This document shows positions 33,087 to 41,642 of a DNA stretch of 64,000 bases, piece after piece; position 1 is the stretch's first letter, and every line of letters starts with the position of its first letter. The notes beneath the pieces are model-generated. The model was not told the DNA's origin and made no database searches. It saw only the letters and a program-made list of their open reading frames with translations. The DNA lies in the NCBI RefSeq assembly GCF_020010905.1, contig NZ_JAGJBY010000001.1, forward strand, positions 5,352,001 through 5,416,000, written 5' to 3'. Made by a program: the position numbers and the translations under genes. This stretch comes from Streptomyces acidiscabies (GTDB lineage: Bacteria; Actinomycetota; Actinomycetes; Streptomycetales; Streptomycetaceae).

Positions 33087-34487
33087 CTACCTCCGGCCGC
33101 CCCGGAGCCCGACGGCGACGAGGACGGCCGTCGCCAGGACGATCACCGTCTCCACCGCGAGGACCGTGTGGAGGCCCGTCAGCAGGTCCGGCGAGGTCGT
33201 GGCGAGGACGCCCAGCAGCGGGATGCCGATGGTGATGCCGATCTGCTGGGTGGAGGTGACCAGGCCGGTCGCCAGGCCCTGTTCCGCGTCCGGCACTCCG
33301 GAGGTGACCGTCAGGCCGTAGGAGACGATCACGCCGAGGTGGCACACGCAGGCCAGGGAGACGGCGGCCGTGGCGAGCCACACCGACCAGGCGTGGGTGC
33401 CCACACCCAACAGCGTCCCCGTCAGCACGCCCTGCCCGGCGAGCGAGCCGACGAGCGTACGGCGGGCGCCGAAACGGCCGATGACCCTCGGGGCGTACGC
33501 CCCGGCGACCGCCGACAGGACGCCCGCCACGCCGAAGACCAGCCCGGTCCGGAAGGCGGACAGGTTAAGGGTCTCCTCGAAGTACAGGGTCAGCACGAAC
33601 ACCAGCGTCGACATCATCGAGAAGGTGACCAGACCGCCGAGGTTGCCCCACGCCACGGTGCGGCGGCGCAGCATCGGCAGGGAGACCAGCGGCGCCTCGG
33701 TGCGGGACTCGACGAGCACGAACACGGTGAGCAGCACGAGGCCCGCGGCCAGGGCGGCGATGACGTCGGCGTGGCCGAAGCCGCGGTCGGCGGCCGTCGA
33801 CAGGGCGTAGATCACCGACAGCAGACCGCCGGTGACGGTGACCGCGCCGGGCACGTCCAGGCGCGGGCGCTCAGGGGTGCGGGACTCCGGCAGCAGGCCT
33901 GGGGCCAGGGGCAGGACGATCAGGGCGAAGAGGGTCAGGATGCCCATGGTGGAGCGCCAGCCCAGTACGTCGGTCAGGACACCGCCGGCCACCATGCCCA
34001 CGGTGAAGCCGAGCGAGAGCAGCGTGCCGGAGATCCCGAGGGCGCGGTCGCGGGCCGGTCCCTCGGGGAACGTCGTGGTGAGCAGGGACATCCCGGTCGG
34101 GACGATGGCCGCCGCACCGATCCCTTGCAGGGCCCGGCCGGTGAGGAACGACGCCGGGTCCCAGGCGAAGGTCGCCAGCAGGGAGGCGGCCCCGAACAGG
34201 GCGAGTCCGCTCAGGAACAGCCGCCGACGGCCGTACAGGTCGCCGACGCGGCCGAAGAGGAGCAGGAAGCCGCCGGACGGCAGCGCGAACGCGGTGACCG
34301 CCCATTGCAGCGTCGACCGGCTCATGCCGAGGTCGGCGCCGAGGACGGGCAGCGCCACGTTCAGCACGGAGAAGTCGAGCGCCACCATGAACTGGGCGGC
34401 GCACAGGACGGTCAGGACGAGTCGGTCGCGCGTCGACAGCCGTGGGGTGCCGGGCGGTGCGGGGACGGGAAGGGTGTCGGTCGCCAT
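33087..34487 (-). CDS. MFS drug/metabolite exporter (DHA2-like, 14 TM)
   Basis: 466 residues with about 14 hydrophobic helices. The N-terminal FMVALDFSVLNVALP is motif D1 of drug:proton antiporters and GRVGDLYGRRRLF is the MFS loop 2-3 motif. The C-terminal domain mirrors QacA/EmrB-type multidrug exporters. Its stop lies 7 bp from the convergent FAD-protein stop. It diverges from an XRE regulator across a perfect palindrome. It might export the phosphonate, though regulator-linked MFS pumps are common in Streptomyces. Confidence 0.87.
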   Translation of the reverse strand: MATDTLPVPAPPGTPRLSTRDRLVLTVLCAAQFMVALDFSVLNVALPVLGADLGMSRSTLQWAVTAFALPSGGFLLLFGRVGDLYGRRRLFLSGLALFGAASLLATFAWDPASFLTGRALQGIGAAAIVPTGMSLLTTTFPEGPARDRALGISGTLLSLGFTVGMVAGGVLTDVLGWRSTMGILTLFALIVLPLAPGLLPESRTPERPRLDVPGAVTVTGGLLSVIYALSTAADRGFGHADVIAALAAGLVLLTVFVLVESRTEAPLVSLPMLRRRTVAWGNLGGLVTFSMMSTLVFVLTLYFEETLNLSAFRTGLVFGVAGVLSAVAGAYAPRVIGRFGARRTLVGSLAGQGVLTGTLLGVGTHAWSVWLATAAVSLACVCHLGVIVSYGLTVTSGVPDAEQGLATGLVTSTQQIGITIGIPLLGVLATTSPDLLTGLHTVLAVETVIVLATAVLVAVGLRGGRR

Positions 34488-34534
34488 GGGCCAAGAGCCT
34501 GTGGCCTGCGGAATAGCCGTGGGGAGTGACAAGT

Positions 34535-34561
34535 TGTCCTGGTGGTGGCACCACCAGGACA
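34535..34561. promoter_or_regulatory. Perfect 27-bp palindromic operator between MFS and XRE genes
   Basis: TGTCCTGGTGGTG (34535-34547) is the exact reverse complement of CACCACCAGGACA (34549-34561) around a single central G. It lies in the 90 bp between the divergent MFS start (34487) and the regulator start (34578), close to both, as expected for an operator bound by a dimeric XRE protein. Confidence 0.7.
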
Positions 34562-34577
34562 CGAGGAGGACCGGCCC

Positions 34578-35456
34578 ATGCCCGGGGACGAACCCAAGGC
34601 CCGGCGGCGCAGTGAGCTGCGCGCGTTCCTGATGAGCCGCAGGGCCCGGGTCACCCCGGCCGACGCCGGACTCCCTGACGGCGGCGCCCGCCGCCGCACC
34701 CCGGGGCTGCGCCGCGAGGAGGTCGCGGTGCTCGCGGGGGTCGGCGTCTCCTGGTACCAGTGGCTGGAACAGGGCCGGGACATCTCGGTCTCCCCGCAGG
34801 TCCTCGACTCCGTCGCCCGCGTCCTGCGGATGGGCAACGCCGAGCGCCGCCACCTCTACGTCCTCGCCGGGATGAACCCGCCCGTGCCGGAGGCCGAGCC
34901 GGACAGCCGGGGCAGCGCCGGCGAGGGGCTGCGGCGGCTGATCGACGCGTGGATGCCGTATCCCGCGCACATCATGGACCGGTACTACAACACCGTGCTG
35001 TTCAACGACGCGGCCGAGACGGTCCTCGGGATGCGGCCCGGCATCACGCAGAACTGCCTCGTCGACTTCTTCACCGACCCGATGTACCGCTCCCGTTCAC
35101 GGAGCTGGGAGCAGAACGCGCGCACGGTCGCCGCGCACTTCCGGGCCGCCTGCCTGGCCAGCCCGGACGACGAGGGGTTCCAGGCGGTGGCCGCCCAACT
35201 CAAGGCGGCGAGCGCGGAGTTCGCCGCGCTGTGGGAGCGGCGGGACATCGAGGAGGCCGGGCAGATCCGCAAGGAGATGGACCATCCGCTGCTGGGGCTG
35301 CTGTGCTTCGAGTCCAGCGTGATGAGGCTGCCGGCACGGCCGGACCTGTCGATCGTGCTGCACACACCGCTGGACGAGGCGGACACGGCGGGCAAGCTGC
35401 AATGGCTGGCGTCCCCGGAGGGACGGCGCGGGGCGATGTACCCCGTGGCGGGGTAG
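34578..35456 (+). CDS. XRE family regulator with MmyB-like ligand-binding domain
   Basis: 292 residues. The N-terminal helix-turn-helix (about 5-75) contains RRTPGLRREEVAVLAGVGVSWYQWLEQGRD, typical of the Streptomyces XRE/MmyB group. The C-terminal PAS-like MmyB domain (about 100-290) includes HIMDRYYNTVLFNDAA and is thought to bind small or fatty-acid ligands. GAGGAGG lies nine bases upstream of the ATG. It probably regulates itself and the divergent MFS gene through the palindrome at 34535-34561. Confidence 0.88.
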   Translation: MPGDEPKARRRSELRAFLMSRRARVTPADAGLPDGGARRRTPGLRREEVAVLAGVGVSWYQWLEQGRDISVSPQVLDSVARVLRMGNAERRHLYVLAGMNPPVPEAEPDSRGSAGEGLRRLIDAWMPYPAHIMDRYYNTVLFNDAAETVLGMRPGITQNCLVDFFTDPMYRSRSRSWEQNARTVAAHFRAACLASPDDEGFQAVAAQLKAASAEFAALWERRDIEEAGQIRKEMDHPLLGLLCFESSVMRLPARPDLSIVLHTPLDEADTAGKLQWLASPEGRRGAMYPVAG

Positions 35457-35551
35457 CGTCTGGTTCGGTGACCGGCGTCACACTCCGCTTCTGTCAGGGA
35501 CCGGGGCGCCGTCTCGTTCAAGGGGCACGCGAACGAGACAGGAGCATCGCC

Positions 35552-36733
35552 ATGAAGCACCGCATCGTGGTCCTCGGCGCCGGATACGCCGGGGCCTTCG
35601 CCGCCGGTACCCTGGCCCGTCGGCTCTCCCCGGCCGACACCGAGATCACCGTCGTGAACGCCGTACCCGACTTCGTCGAGCGGATGCGGCTCCACCAGCT
35701 CGCGGTCGGCCAGGACCTCACGTTCCGCAAGCTCACCGACCTCTTCGCGGGCACCCCGGTACGCCTGCGCCTGGCGCGTGTCACCGGCGTCGACCCCGAG
35801 CGCCGGACCGTCGCGGTGACCGGCGACGACCAGCTCACGTACGACACGCTCCTCTACACGCTCGGCAGCACCGTGGCCCACCACGGCGTCCCCGGCGTGG
35901 CCGAGTACGCCTTCGACGTGGCCGGCCTGTCCTCGGCGTTGCGTCTGCGCGAGCGTCTGGCCGCACTGGGGGAGGGCGGCGCCGTACTGGTCGTCGGCGA
36001 GGGGCTGACCGGCATCGAGACCGCCGCCGAGTTCGCCGAGTCCCGCCCCGACCTCTCCGTAGCGCTCGCGGCCCGCGGCGAGTTGGGCGCCGGGCTCTCC
36101 CCGAAGGCCCGCCGCCATCTGCGCCGGGCCTTCGACCGGCTCGGCATCACCGTCCACGAGCACACCGGCATCGAAGCCGTCGAGCCGGGCCGGGCGATCG
36201 CCGCCGACGGCACGTCCATCACGGCCGATGTGACCGTGTGGGCCGCCGGGTTCGCCATGGACCCCATCGCGGCCGACAGCGGTCTGGAGGTCACCGGGAC
36301 CGGTCGCATCGTCGTCGACCGCACCATGCGCTCGGTCTCCCATCCGGACGTCTACGCCGCCGGTGACTGCGCCTACGCGATCGGCGACAACGGCCGGCCG
36401 CTGCCGATGTCCTGCGCCTCGGCCGGTGCCACCGACGCGCAGGCGACTGCCGCGATCGTCGCGCGCCTGACGGGCGGCAAGGTCCCGGTCGCCGGGCTGA
36501 AGTACTACGGCAACCACATCAGCCTCGGGCGGCGGGACGCGATCTTCCAGATGGTGGACGGGAACGCCCGGGCGAAGTCCTGGTACCTGGGCGGCCGGAC
36601 GGCCGCGCGGCTCAAGTCGGGCGTGCTCAAAGGGGCCGCGTGGGGCATCGCCCACCCGACCTTCGGCATGCCCAGGCGCAGGCACCCCCTGACCACCCGG
36701 CCGGACCGGGCCGGCGTGCGGGCCGCCGCCTAG
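35552..36733 (+). CDS. NAD(P)/FAD-dependent oxidoreductase (NDH-2-like)
   Basis: 393 residues. The N-terminal FAD motif VVLGAGYAGAFAA (5-17), a second dinucleotide motif VLVVGEGLTGIETA for NAD(P)H near 145, and the FAD-closing VYAAGDCAYA are those of type II NADH dehydrogenase-like flavoproteins. No C-terminal membrane anchor is evident. It lies 10 bp before an ECF41-type sigma factor gene, and such sigma factors are usually paired with an oxidoreductase, carboxymuconolactone decarboxylase or epimerase that they control. Confidence 0.87.
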   Translation: MKHRIVVLGAGYAGAFAAGTLARRLSPADTEITVVNAVPDFVERMRLHQLAVGQDLTFRKLTDLFAGTPVRLRLARVTGVDPERRTVAVTGDDQLTYDTLLYTLGSTVAHHGVPGVAEYAFDVAGLSSALRLRERLAALGEGGAVLVVGEGLTGIETAAEFAESRPDLSVALAARGELGAGLSPKARRHLRRAFDRLGITVHEHTGIEAVEPGRAIAADGTSITADVTVWAAGFAMDPIAADSGLEVTGTGRIVVDRTMRSVSHPDVYAAGDCAYAIGDNGRPLPMSCASAGATDAQATAAIVARLTGGKVPVAGLKYYGNHISLGRRDAIFQMVDGNARAKSWYLGGRTAARLKSGVLKGAAWGIAHPTFGMPRRRHPLTTRPDRAGVRAAA

Positions 36734-36743
36734 GCTCCCCGGC

Positions 36744-37682
36744 ATGGACAGCGCAACCGTCGAACGGTTCGAGGCCGGCCGGGGCCGGCTGGCCTCGCTC
36801 GCGTACCGCCTGCTCGGCTCGGCCGCCGACGCCGAGGACACCGTGCAGGACGCGTTCCTGCGCTGGCAGGCCGCCGACCGGGAACGTATCGCGGTGCCGG
36901 AAGCGTGGCTGACCAAGGTCGTCACCAACCTCTGCGTCGACCGGCTCCGCTCGGCGCGGGCCCGCCACGAGCGAGCGGCCTGCGCCCGGCTGCCCGAGCC
37001 GCTTCTCGAAGGCGACCCGATGCTCGGTCCGGCCGAGACCTTCGAGCAGCGCGAATCGGTGTCCTTTGCCGTACTGATCCTCATGGAACGCCTCTCGCCG
37101 GTCGAGCGGGCCGCCTATGTCCTGCGCGAGGCCTTCTCGTACCCCCACGCCGAGATCGCCGGGATCCTCGGCATCACCGAGTCCGCGAGCCAGCAGCACG
37201 TCCACCGGGCCCGGCGTCGGATCACCGCCGGGCGGCGCGGCGGCGACGAGGCGGACGCCGCGTCCGCGCGCGGGATCGTCGAGGAGTTCCTCGCCGCCGC
37301 CACGTCGGGGCGCACCGAACGGCTGGTGGCGATGCTCACCGCGGACGCGACCGCGGTCTCGGACGGCTACGGACTGGCCGGGCGGCTGCTGCGGTACGAC
37401 ACCCCCGAGCGCATCGCCACCCACGTGCGGGCCGGCTTCAAGCCCACGCCCGGGAAGCGGAAGCTGGCCGGCGGCTCACCCGCGTTCCACATCGCGCCGG
37501 TCAACGGCTCCCCGGCCGTCCTCGCCGTGGTCGACGACCGGGTCGTGGGCGCCGTGGCGTTCGAGGTCCGCGACGGCAGGATCGCGTCCCTGCACGGCAT
37601 CGGCGCCGCGGACCGGCTCACGCGCCTCGACGAGGGCTGGCGGCGGCACGGACCCGACACGACGGTCGTCACCGCGTGGTGA
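36744..37682 (+). CDS. ECF41/SigJ-type RNA polymerase sigma factor with SnoaL-like C-terminal domain
   Basis: 312 residues. Sigma2 (about 5-75, SAADAEDTVQDAFLRW), a linker with RLPEPLLEGDP that resembles the WLPEP motif of ECF41, sigma4 (about 110-165, ITESASQQHVHRARRRI), and a C-terminal NTF2/SnoaL-like extension (about 180-300). In this group the extension acts as a fused regulator instead of a separate anti-sigma. It follows the flavoprotein gene by 10 bp, probably in one transcript. The inducing signal is unknown. Confidence 0.9.
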   Translation: MDSATVERFEAGRGRLASLAYRLLGSAADAEDTVQDAFLRWQAADRERIAVPEAWLTKVVTNLCVDRLRSARARHERAACARLPEPLLEGDPMLGPAETFEQRESVSFAVLILMERLSPVERAAYVLREAFSYPHAEIAGILGITESASQQHVHRARRRITAGRRGGDEADAASARGIVEEFLAAATSGRTERLVAMLTADATAVSDGYGLAGRLLRYDTPERIATHVRAGFKPTPGKRKLAGGSPAFHIAPVNGSPAVLAVVDDRVVGAVAFEVRDGRIASLHGIGAADRLTRLDEGWRRHGPDTTVVTAW

Positions 37683-37816
37683 CCTGAACCGGAGTGAGGG
37701 TTTGGTAACGGCGCCTTGTTCCGGATGAATCCGTTCGGCAATCCGCCAGGGCTGAAGTGGTTCTCCGTAAGGCAGCGGCGAGAGGCCGCCGCCTCGGTGC
37801 CTCCCCGGAGGATCAC

Positions 37817-39136
37817 ATGCCTGAGACGCACTTCCCCGTGCGCCGGCTCGCCGGTTCGCACCACCCGGTCGCCGTGATCGGTGGCGGCCAGGCGGGCCTG
37901 TCCGTCAGCCACGCCCTGCGGCAGCGCGGCGTCGAGCACGTCGTGATCGAGGCGAAGCGGGTCGGACACGAGTGGCGCGAGCGCCGCTGGGACTCCTTCT
38001 GTCTGGTCACCCCGAACTGGCAGTGCCGGCTGCCCGGTTTCCCCTACCAGGGCGACGACCCCGACGGCTTCATGGCCCGCGACGAGATCGTGCGGTACCT
38101 GGAGGACTACGTCGCCTTCTTCCGGCCGCCGCTGGTGGAGGGCGTGTCGGTCACCCGGCTGCGCCGGGCACCGCAGGGGACGTACGAACTCACCACCACG
38201 GACGGGGACTTCACCGCCGACCAGGTGGTCGTCGCCACCGGCCCCTACCACACGCCGTCCGTTCCGGCACAGGCCCAGCGCCTGCCCGACGGCATCGCAC
38301 AGGTCCACTCCAGCGGCTACCGCAGCCCCGAGCAACTCCCCGAGGGCGCGGTGCTGGTGGTGGGCACCGGGCAGTCCGGCTGCCAGATAGCCGAGGACCT
38401 GCACCTGGCGGGACGACAGGTGCACCTGGCCGTGGGCGGCGCACCGCGCGTGGCCCGTTCCTACCGGGGCCGGGACTGCGTGGCCTGGCTGGACGAGATG
38501 GGCCACTACGGCAGGTCGATCGACGAGTTCGACGACGCCGACGCGGTCCGGATGCGCGTCAACCACTACGTGACGGGCCGGGACGGCGGCCGGGACATCG
38601 ACCTGCGCGCCTTCGCTCGGGACGGGATGCGCCTGTACGGACGGCTCACCGCCGTCTCCGGCGAGCACCTGGAGTTCGCCGACGACCTGAAGGCCAACCT
38701 CGACCACGCGGACGCGGTGGCGGACGGCATCAAGGACGCCATCGACGCCCACATCACCGCGCGGGGCACCGACGCCCCGGACGAGGCACGCTACGTACCC
38801 GTGTGGGAGCCGGCCGAGCAGCCCCGCGCACTCGACCTCGCCGAGGCCGGCATCACCTCCGTCGTCTGGTCGACCGGCTTCCGCCGCGACCACCGGTGGA
38901 TCGAGGTCCCCGTCTTCGACGGGCGCGGCTACCCCATGCACTGGCGCGGCGTCACCAACGTGCCCGGCCTGTACTTCCTGGGGCTGCCCTGGCAGTACTC
39001 GTGGGGCTCGGGCCGCTTCGAAGCGGTGGGCCGCGACGCCGAGTTCCTCGCCGGCCACATCGACGCCTCCCGCCGCCTCACCGACGTGTGCGGAACCCTC
39101 ACTGGTGAACTCGCCTGCGCCCTCCCGATCGGCTGA
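37817..39136 (+). CDS. MSMEG_0569-family flavin-dependent oxidoreductase (Nit1C cluster)
   Basis: 439 residues. FAD motif VAVIGGGQAGLSVSHAL near residue 20, NADP-type motif VLVVGTGQSGCQIAEDL near 180, and WSTGFRRD toward the end mark a flavin-containing monooxygenase-like protein. The best family match by context and motifs is the MSMEG_0569 type that accompanies nitrilase clusters. The ATG follows GGAGGA closely. It heads a rightward operon of eight genes to 45887. In Nit1C clusters linked to cyanide or nitrile nitrogen use it may oxidise the substrate, which is inference. Confidence 0.87.
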   Translation: MPETHFPVRRLAGSHHPVAVIGGGQAGLSVSHALRQRGVEHVVIEAKRVGHEWRERRWDSFCLVTPNWQCRLPGFPYQGDDPDGFMARDEIVRYLEDYVAFFRPPLVEGVSVTRLRRAPQGTYELTTTDGDFTADQVVVATGPYHTPSVPAQAQRLPDGIAQVHSSGYRSPEQLPEGAVLVVGTGQSGCQIAEDLHLAGRQVHLAVGGAPRVARSYRGRDCVAWLDEMGHYGRSIDEFDDADAVRMRVNHYVTGRDGGRDIDLRAFARDGMRLYGRLTAVSGEHLEFADDLKANLDHADAVADGIKDAIDAHITARGTDAPDEARYVPVWEPAEQPRALDLAEAGITSVVWSTGFRRDHRWIEVPVFDGRGYPMHWRGVTNVPGLYFLGLPWQYSWGSGRFEAVGRDAEFLAGHIDASRRLTDVCGTLTGELACALPIG

Positions 39137-39143
39137 GCGCCCC

Positions 39144-39959
39144 ATGGTCCACGACGCACACCGCCACATCGGCGTCCTGCCCGCCTTCCCCTTCTACGGC
39201 GGCCCGCCCGTCCACCCCGACACCACCGCCCGCGCCACCGTCAAGCAACTGATCGCCGACCTGGACGCGGAGGGCACCGAACGCGCCCTGGTCATCCCCA
39301 ACTACGGCGTCCCCGACCCCGCGATCGCCTTCTCCTTCAACGAGTTGGTGATCGAAGCCGCCCAGACGGACGACCGGATCCGAGCCGGACTGTGGGTCTC
39401 GCCCCGCCCCGAGGACGCCGAACGCACCGAACAGGCCCTCAGGCTCGCCGGCGAGCCCGGAGTGAAGGCGCTCAAGCTCAGCTTCCTGCTCGGCGGCCGA
39501 CCCACCGACCCCGCCTGCCGCCCGCACCTGGACCGGATCTTCGCCACCGCCGCCCGCCACCACCTCGTGGTCCACGTCCACACCTCCCCGGGCGCCGCCT
39601 CCGACATCGACGAGGTCGGCCACCTGGTGGACTGGTACGCCGACCGAGTAGCCGTCCACCTCGTGCACTTCGGCGGCGGCATGAGCGGCCACATCAAGCT
39701 CGCCGGCTCCCGCTTCTTCGACTGGATCACGGCCGGCAAACGCGTCTACACCGACCTCTCCTGGGCCATCGGCTTCCTGCCGCACTGGCTGGCCCGCGAG
39801 ATCGAGCACCGCGGCATCGGCCACGACCGGGTGCTCTTCGCCAGCGACCAGCCGTGGGGCGACTTCGCGGGCGAGTACGCCCGTCTCGCCGCGGCCACGG
39901 GCGGTGGCGAACTCGGCGACCTCGTCTTCCGGGACACCTTCGCCACCCTCTACGACTGA
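39144..39959 (+). CDS. Amidohydrolase family (metal-dependent TIM-barrel) protein
   Basis: 271 residues. The H-x-H metal motif is in HDAHRHIG at the N-terminus, a mid-barrel His is in HVHTSPG, another in HLVHFGGG, and the C-terminal Asp is in LFASDQPWGD: the order expected of amidohydrolase-2-like enzymes (decarboxylases and hydrolases). It lies 7 bp after the flavoprotein gene and 59 bp before the nitrogen-starvation gene. It is not a member of the classical Nit1C set as I know it, so it may process the product of the nitrilase or flavoprotein. The ATG at 39144 lacks a strong ribosome site. Confidence 0.8.
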   Translation: MVHDAHRHIGVLPAFPFYGGPPVHPDTTARATVKQLIADLDAEGTERALVIPNYGVPDPAIAFSFNELVIEAAQTDDRIRAGLWVSPRPEDAERTEQALRLAGEPGVKALKLSFLLGGRPTDPACRPHLDRIFATAARHHLVVHVHTSPGAASDIDEVGHLVDWYADRVAVHLVHFGGGMSGHIKLAGSRFFDWITAGKRVYTDLSWAIGFLPHWLAREIEHRGIGHDRVLFASDQPWGDFAGEYARLAAATGGGELGDLVFRDTFATLYD

Positions 39960-40018
39960 CGCCCGCCCCTCTTCCCTTCCCGTACCGCGCAAATCCGTAC
40001 CGCGCAAAGGAGACAGCC

Positions 40019-40543
40019 ATGTCCGCATCCCCCGCCGAGCTCAGCGACGTCGAGCAGAAGTCCCTCGACGAGATCCCGCACCCCTCCCTGGCCGAGGGCT
40101 CCAGCATCTACGGCTCCACCAAGGTCTTCCCCGACTACCAGGCCGAGGACGGCGAGACCTACTTCACCCTCGTCCACGGCATCGCCCACGAGTCGTCGGT
40201 GTCCTTCGTCGCCGTCCTCCAGGCCACCCGCGCCCTGCGCAAGGGCTTCGAGACCGCCATCTACTTCTACGGCCCCGGCTCCCTCAACTGCCTCGCCACG
40301 CGCGGCTTCCCGACCGTCGGCAACTCCGCCTTCCCCGGCGAGCACAACATCAACAACCAGCTCAAGACGTTCATCGCCGAGGGCGGCAAGGTCTACTGCT
40401 GCCGCTTCGGCCTCTCCCTGCACGGCGCCCGCGAGGAGGACCTCATCGAGGGCGTCATCCCCACCCACCCCCTCGACGTCCAGGACGCGCTGATCCACTA
40501 CGCGCGCAAGGGCGCCATCATCAACTCCACCTACCAGCTGTAG
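40019..40543 (+). CDS. MSMEG_0572/Sll0783-family nitrogen starvation response protein
   Basis: 174 residues, soluble. The sequence has conserved segments (ETYFTLVHGIAHESSVSF, ATRGFPTVGNSAFPGEHN, VYCCRFGLSLHGARE) of the family that always travels with the Nit1C genes; Sll0783 of Synechocystis is induced by nitrogen starvation. The fold resembles DsrE/sulfur-relay-like proteins only loosely, and no catalytic function is established. AAAGGAG precedes the ATG by seven bases. It is the best single marker that this operon is a Nit1C cluster. Confidence 0.88.
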   Translation: MSASPAELSDVEQKSLDEIPHPSLAEGSSIYGSTKVFPDYQAEDGETYFTLVHGIAHESSVSFVAVLQATRALRKGFETAIYFYGPGSLNCLATRGFPTVGNSAFPGEHNINNQLKTFIAEGGKVYCCRFGLSLHGAREEDLIEGVIPTHPLDVQDALIHYARKGAIINSTYQL

Positions 40544-40553
40544 GGAGCCCGCC

Positions 40554-41636
40554 ATGAGCACCGGCACCGGAACAACGGTGGACGTGCGGATCATGACCCG
40601 CGCCGAACTCGCCCTGCGGGGCGTGGCGTTGGACGCCGCCGTGCGACGCCCCGACGGCGCGGGGCCCAGCGACGACGGCCACGTCCTCATCGACGGTGCC
40701 GGTGCCGCGCTGCCGCGAAACCCCGACAGTCCCTACTCCGTACGCGACGGCAAGGTCTGGCTGGGCGAAGAGGACACCGGCCTCACCCTGACCGCCGTAC
40801 ACCGTCCGAAGTTCTACGACCTCACCACCGCCGACGGCATCCCCTACGAGCACATCGCCCGCCTGCACGGCGCCGACGTCCTCGCCACCACCGTCGTCCA
40901 GACCTGCATCCGCTACGCCGAGCCGGACCGCTGCCGCTTCTGCACCATCGAGGAGTCCCTGCGCTCCGGCGCGACCGTCGCCGCCAAGACACCGGCGCAG
41001 CTCGCCGAGGTCGCCGAGGCGGCCGTGCGGCTCGACGGCGTCAAGCAGATGGTGATGACGACCGGTACGACCACCGGCCCGGACCGGGGCGCCCGCACCC
41101 TGGTCCGCTCCGTCCGCGCGGTCCTGAGGGCCGTACCGGAGCTGCCGATCCAGGTGCAGTGCGAGCCGCCCGGCGACCTGTCCTGGATCGGCGCCCTGCA
41201 CGACGCCGGGGCCACCGCCATCGGCATCCACGTCGAGTCCCTCGACGACGAGGTGCGCCGGCGCTGGATGCCCGGGAAGTCGTCCGTGCCGATGGCCGAG
41301 TACGAAGCCGCGTGGGACGAGGCGGTACGTGTCTTCGGGCCGAACCGGGTGTCCACGTACCTGCTCGTCGGCCTCGGTGAAGATCCCGACGAACTCATCG
41401 ACGGTGCCGGGGAGTTGATCGACCGGGGCGTGTACCCGTTCGTCGTCCCCTTCCGGCCGATGAGCGGCACCCTCGCCGCACGGGACGGTGTCGCGGCCCC
41501 GAGTGCCGAGTTGCTGCGGTACGTCACCGAGCGGGTCGCCGAGAAGCTGCGCGCGGCTGGCATGAGCGGCGCCGACCAGCGGGCGGGCTGCGCGGCCTGC
41601 GGGGCGTGCAGCGTGCTCCAGACGGCGGGCGGGTGA
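40554..41636 (+). CDS. MSMEG_0568-family radical SAM protein (Nit1C cluster)
   Basis: 360 residues. The predicted cluster ligands are Cys118, Cys127 and Cys130 in TCIRYAEPDRCRFC, spacing C-x8-C-x2-C rather than the usual C-x3-C-x2-C. A TIM-barrel-like core follows, and a C-terminal Cys cluster (CAACGACSVL) may bind a second iron-sulfur centre. The reaction is unknown; family members are strictly linked to the nitrilase, GNAT and AIR-synthase-like genes found here. It starts 10 bp after the previous stop. Confidence 0.87.
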   Translation: MSTGTGTTVDVRIMTRAELALRGVALDAAVRRPDGAGPSDDGHVLIDGAGAALPRNPDSPYSVRDGKVWLGEEDTGLTLTAVHRPKFYDLTTADGIPYEHIARLHGADVLATTVVQTCIRYAEPDRCRFCTIEESLRSGATVAAKTPAQLAEVAEAAVRLDGVKQMVMTTGTTTGPDRGARTLVRSVRAVLRAVPELPIQVQCEPPGDLSWIGALHDAGATAIGIHVESLDDEVRRRWMPGKSSVPMAEYEAAWDEAVRVFGPNRVSTYLLVGLGEDPDELIDGAGELIDRGVYPFVVPFRPMSGTLAARDGVAAPSAELLRYVTERVAEKLRAAGMSGADQRAGCAACGACSVLQTAGG

Positions 41637-41642
41637 GGGCGC

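Noticed and set aside
33087..35456. Including the MFS/XRE pair in the phosphonate cluster
   Set aside because: The MFS gene is convergent with the FAD gene and the pair has its own operator; co-function is possible but not supported.
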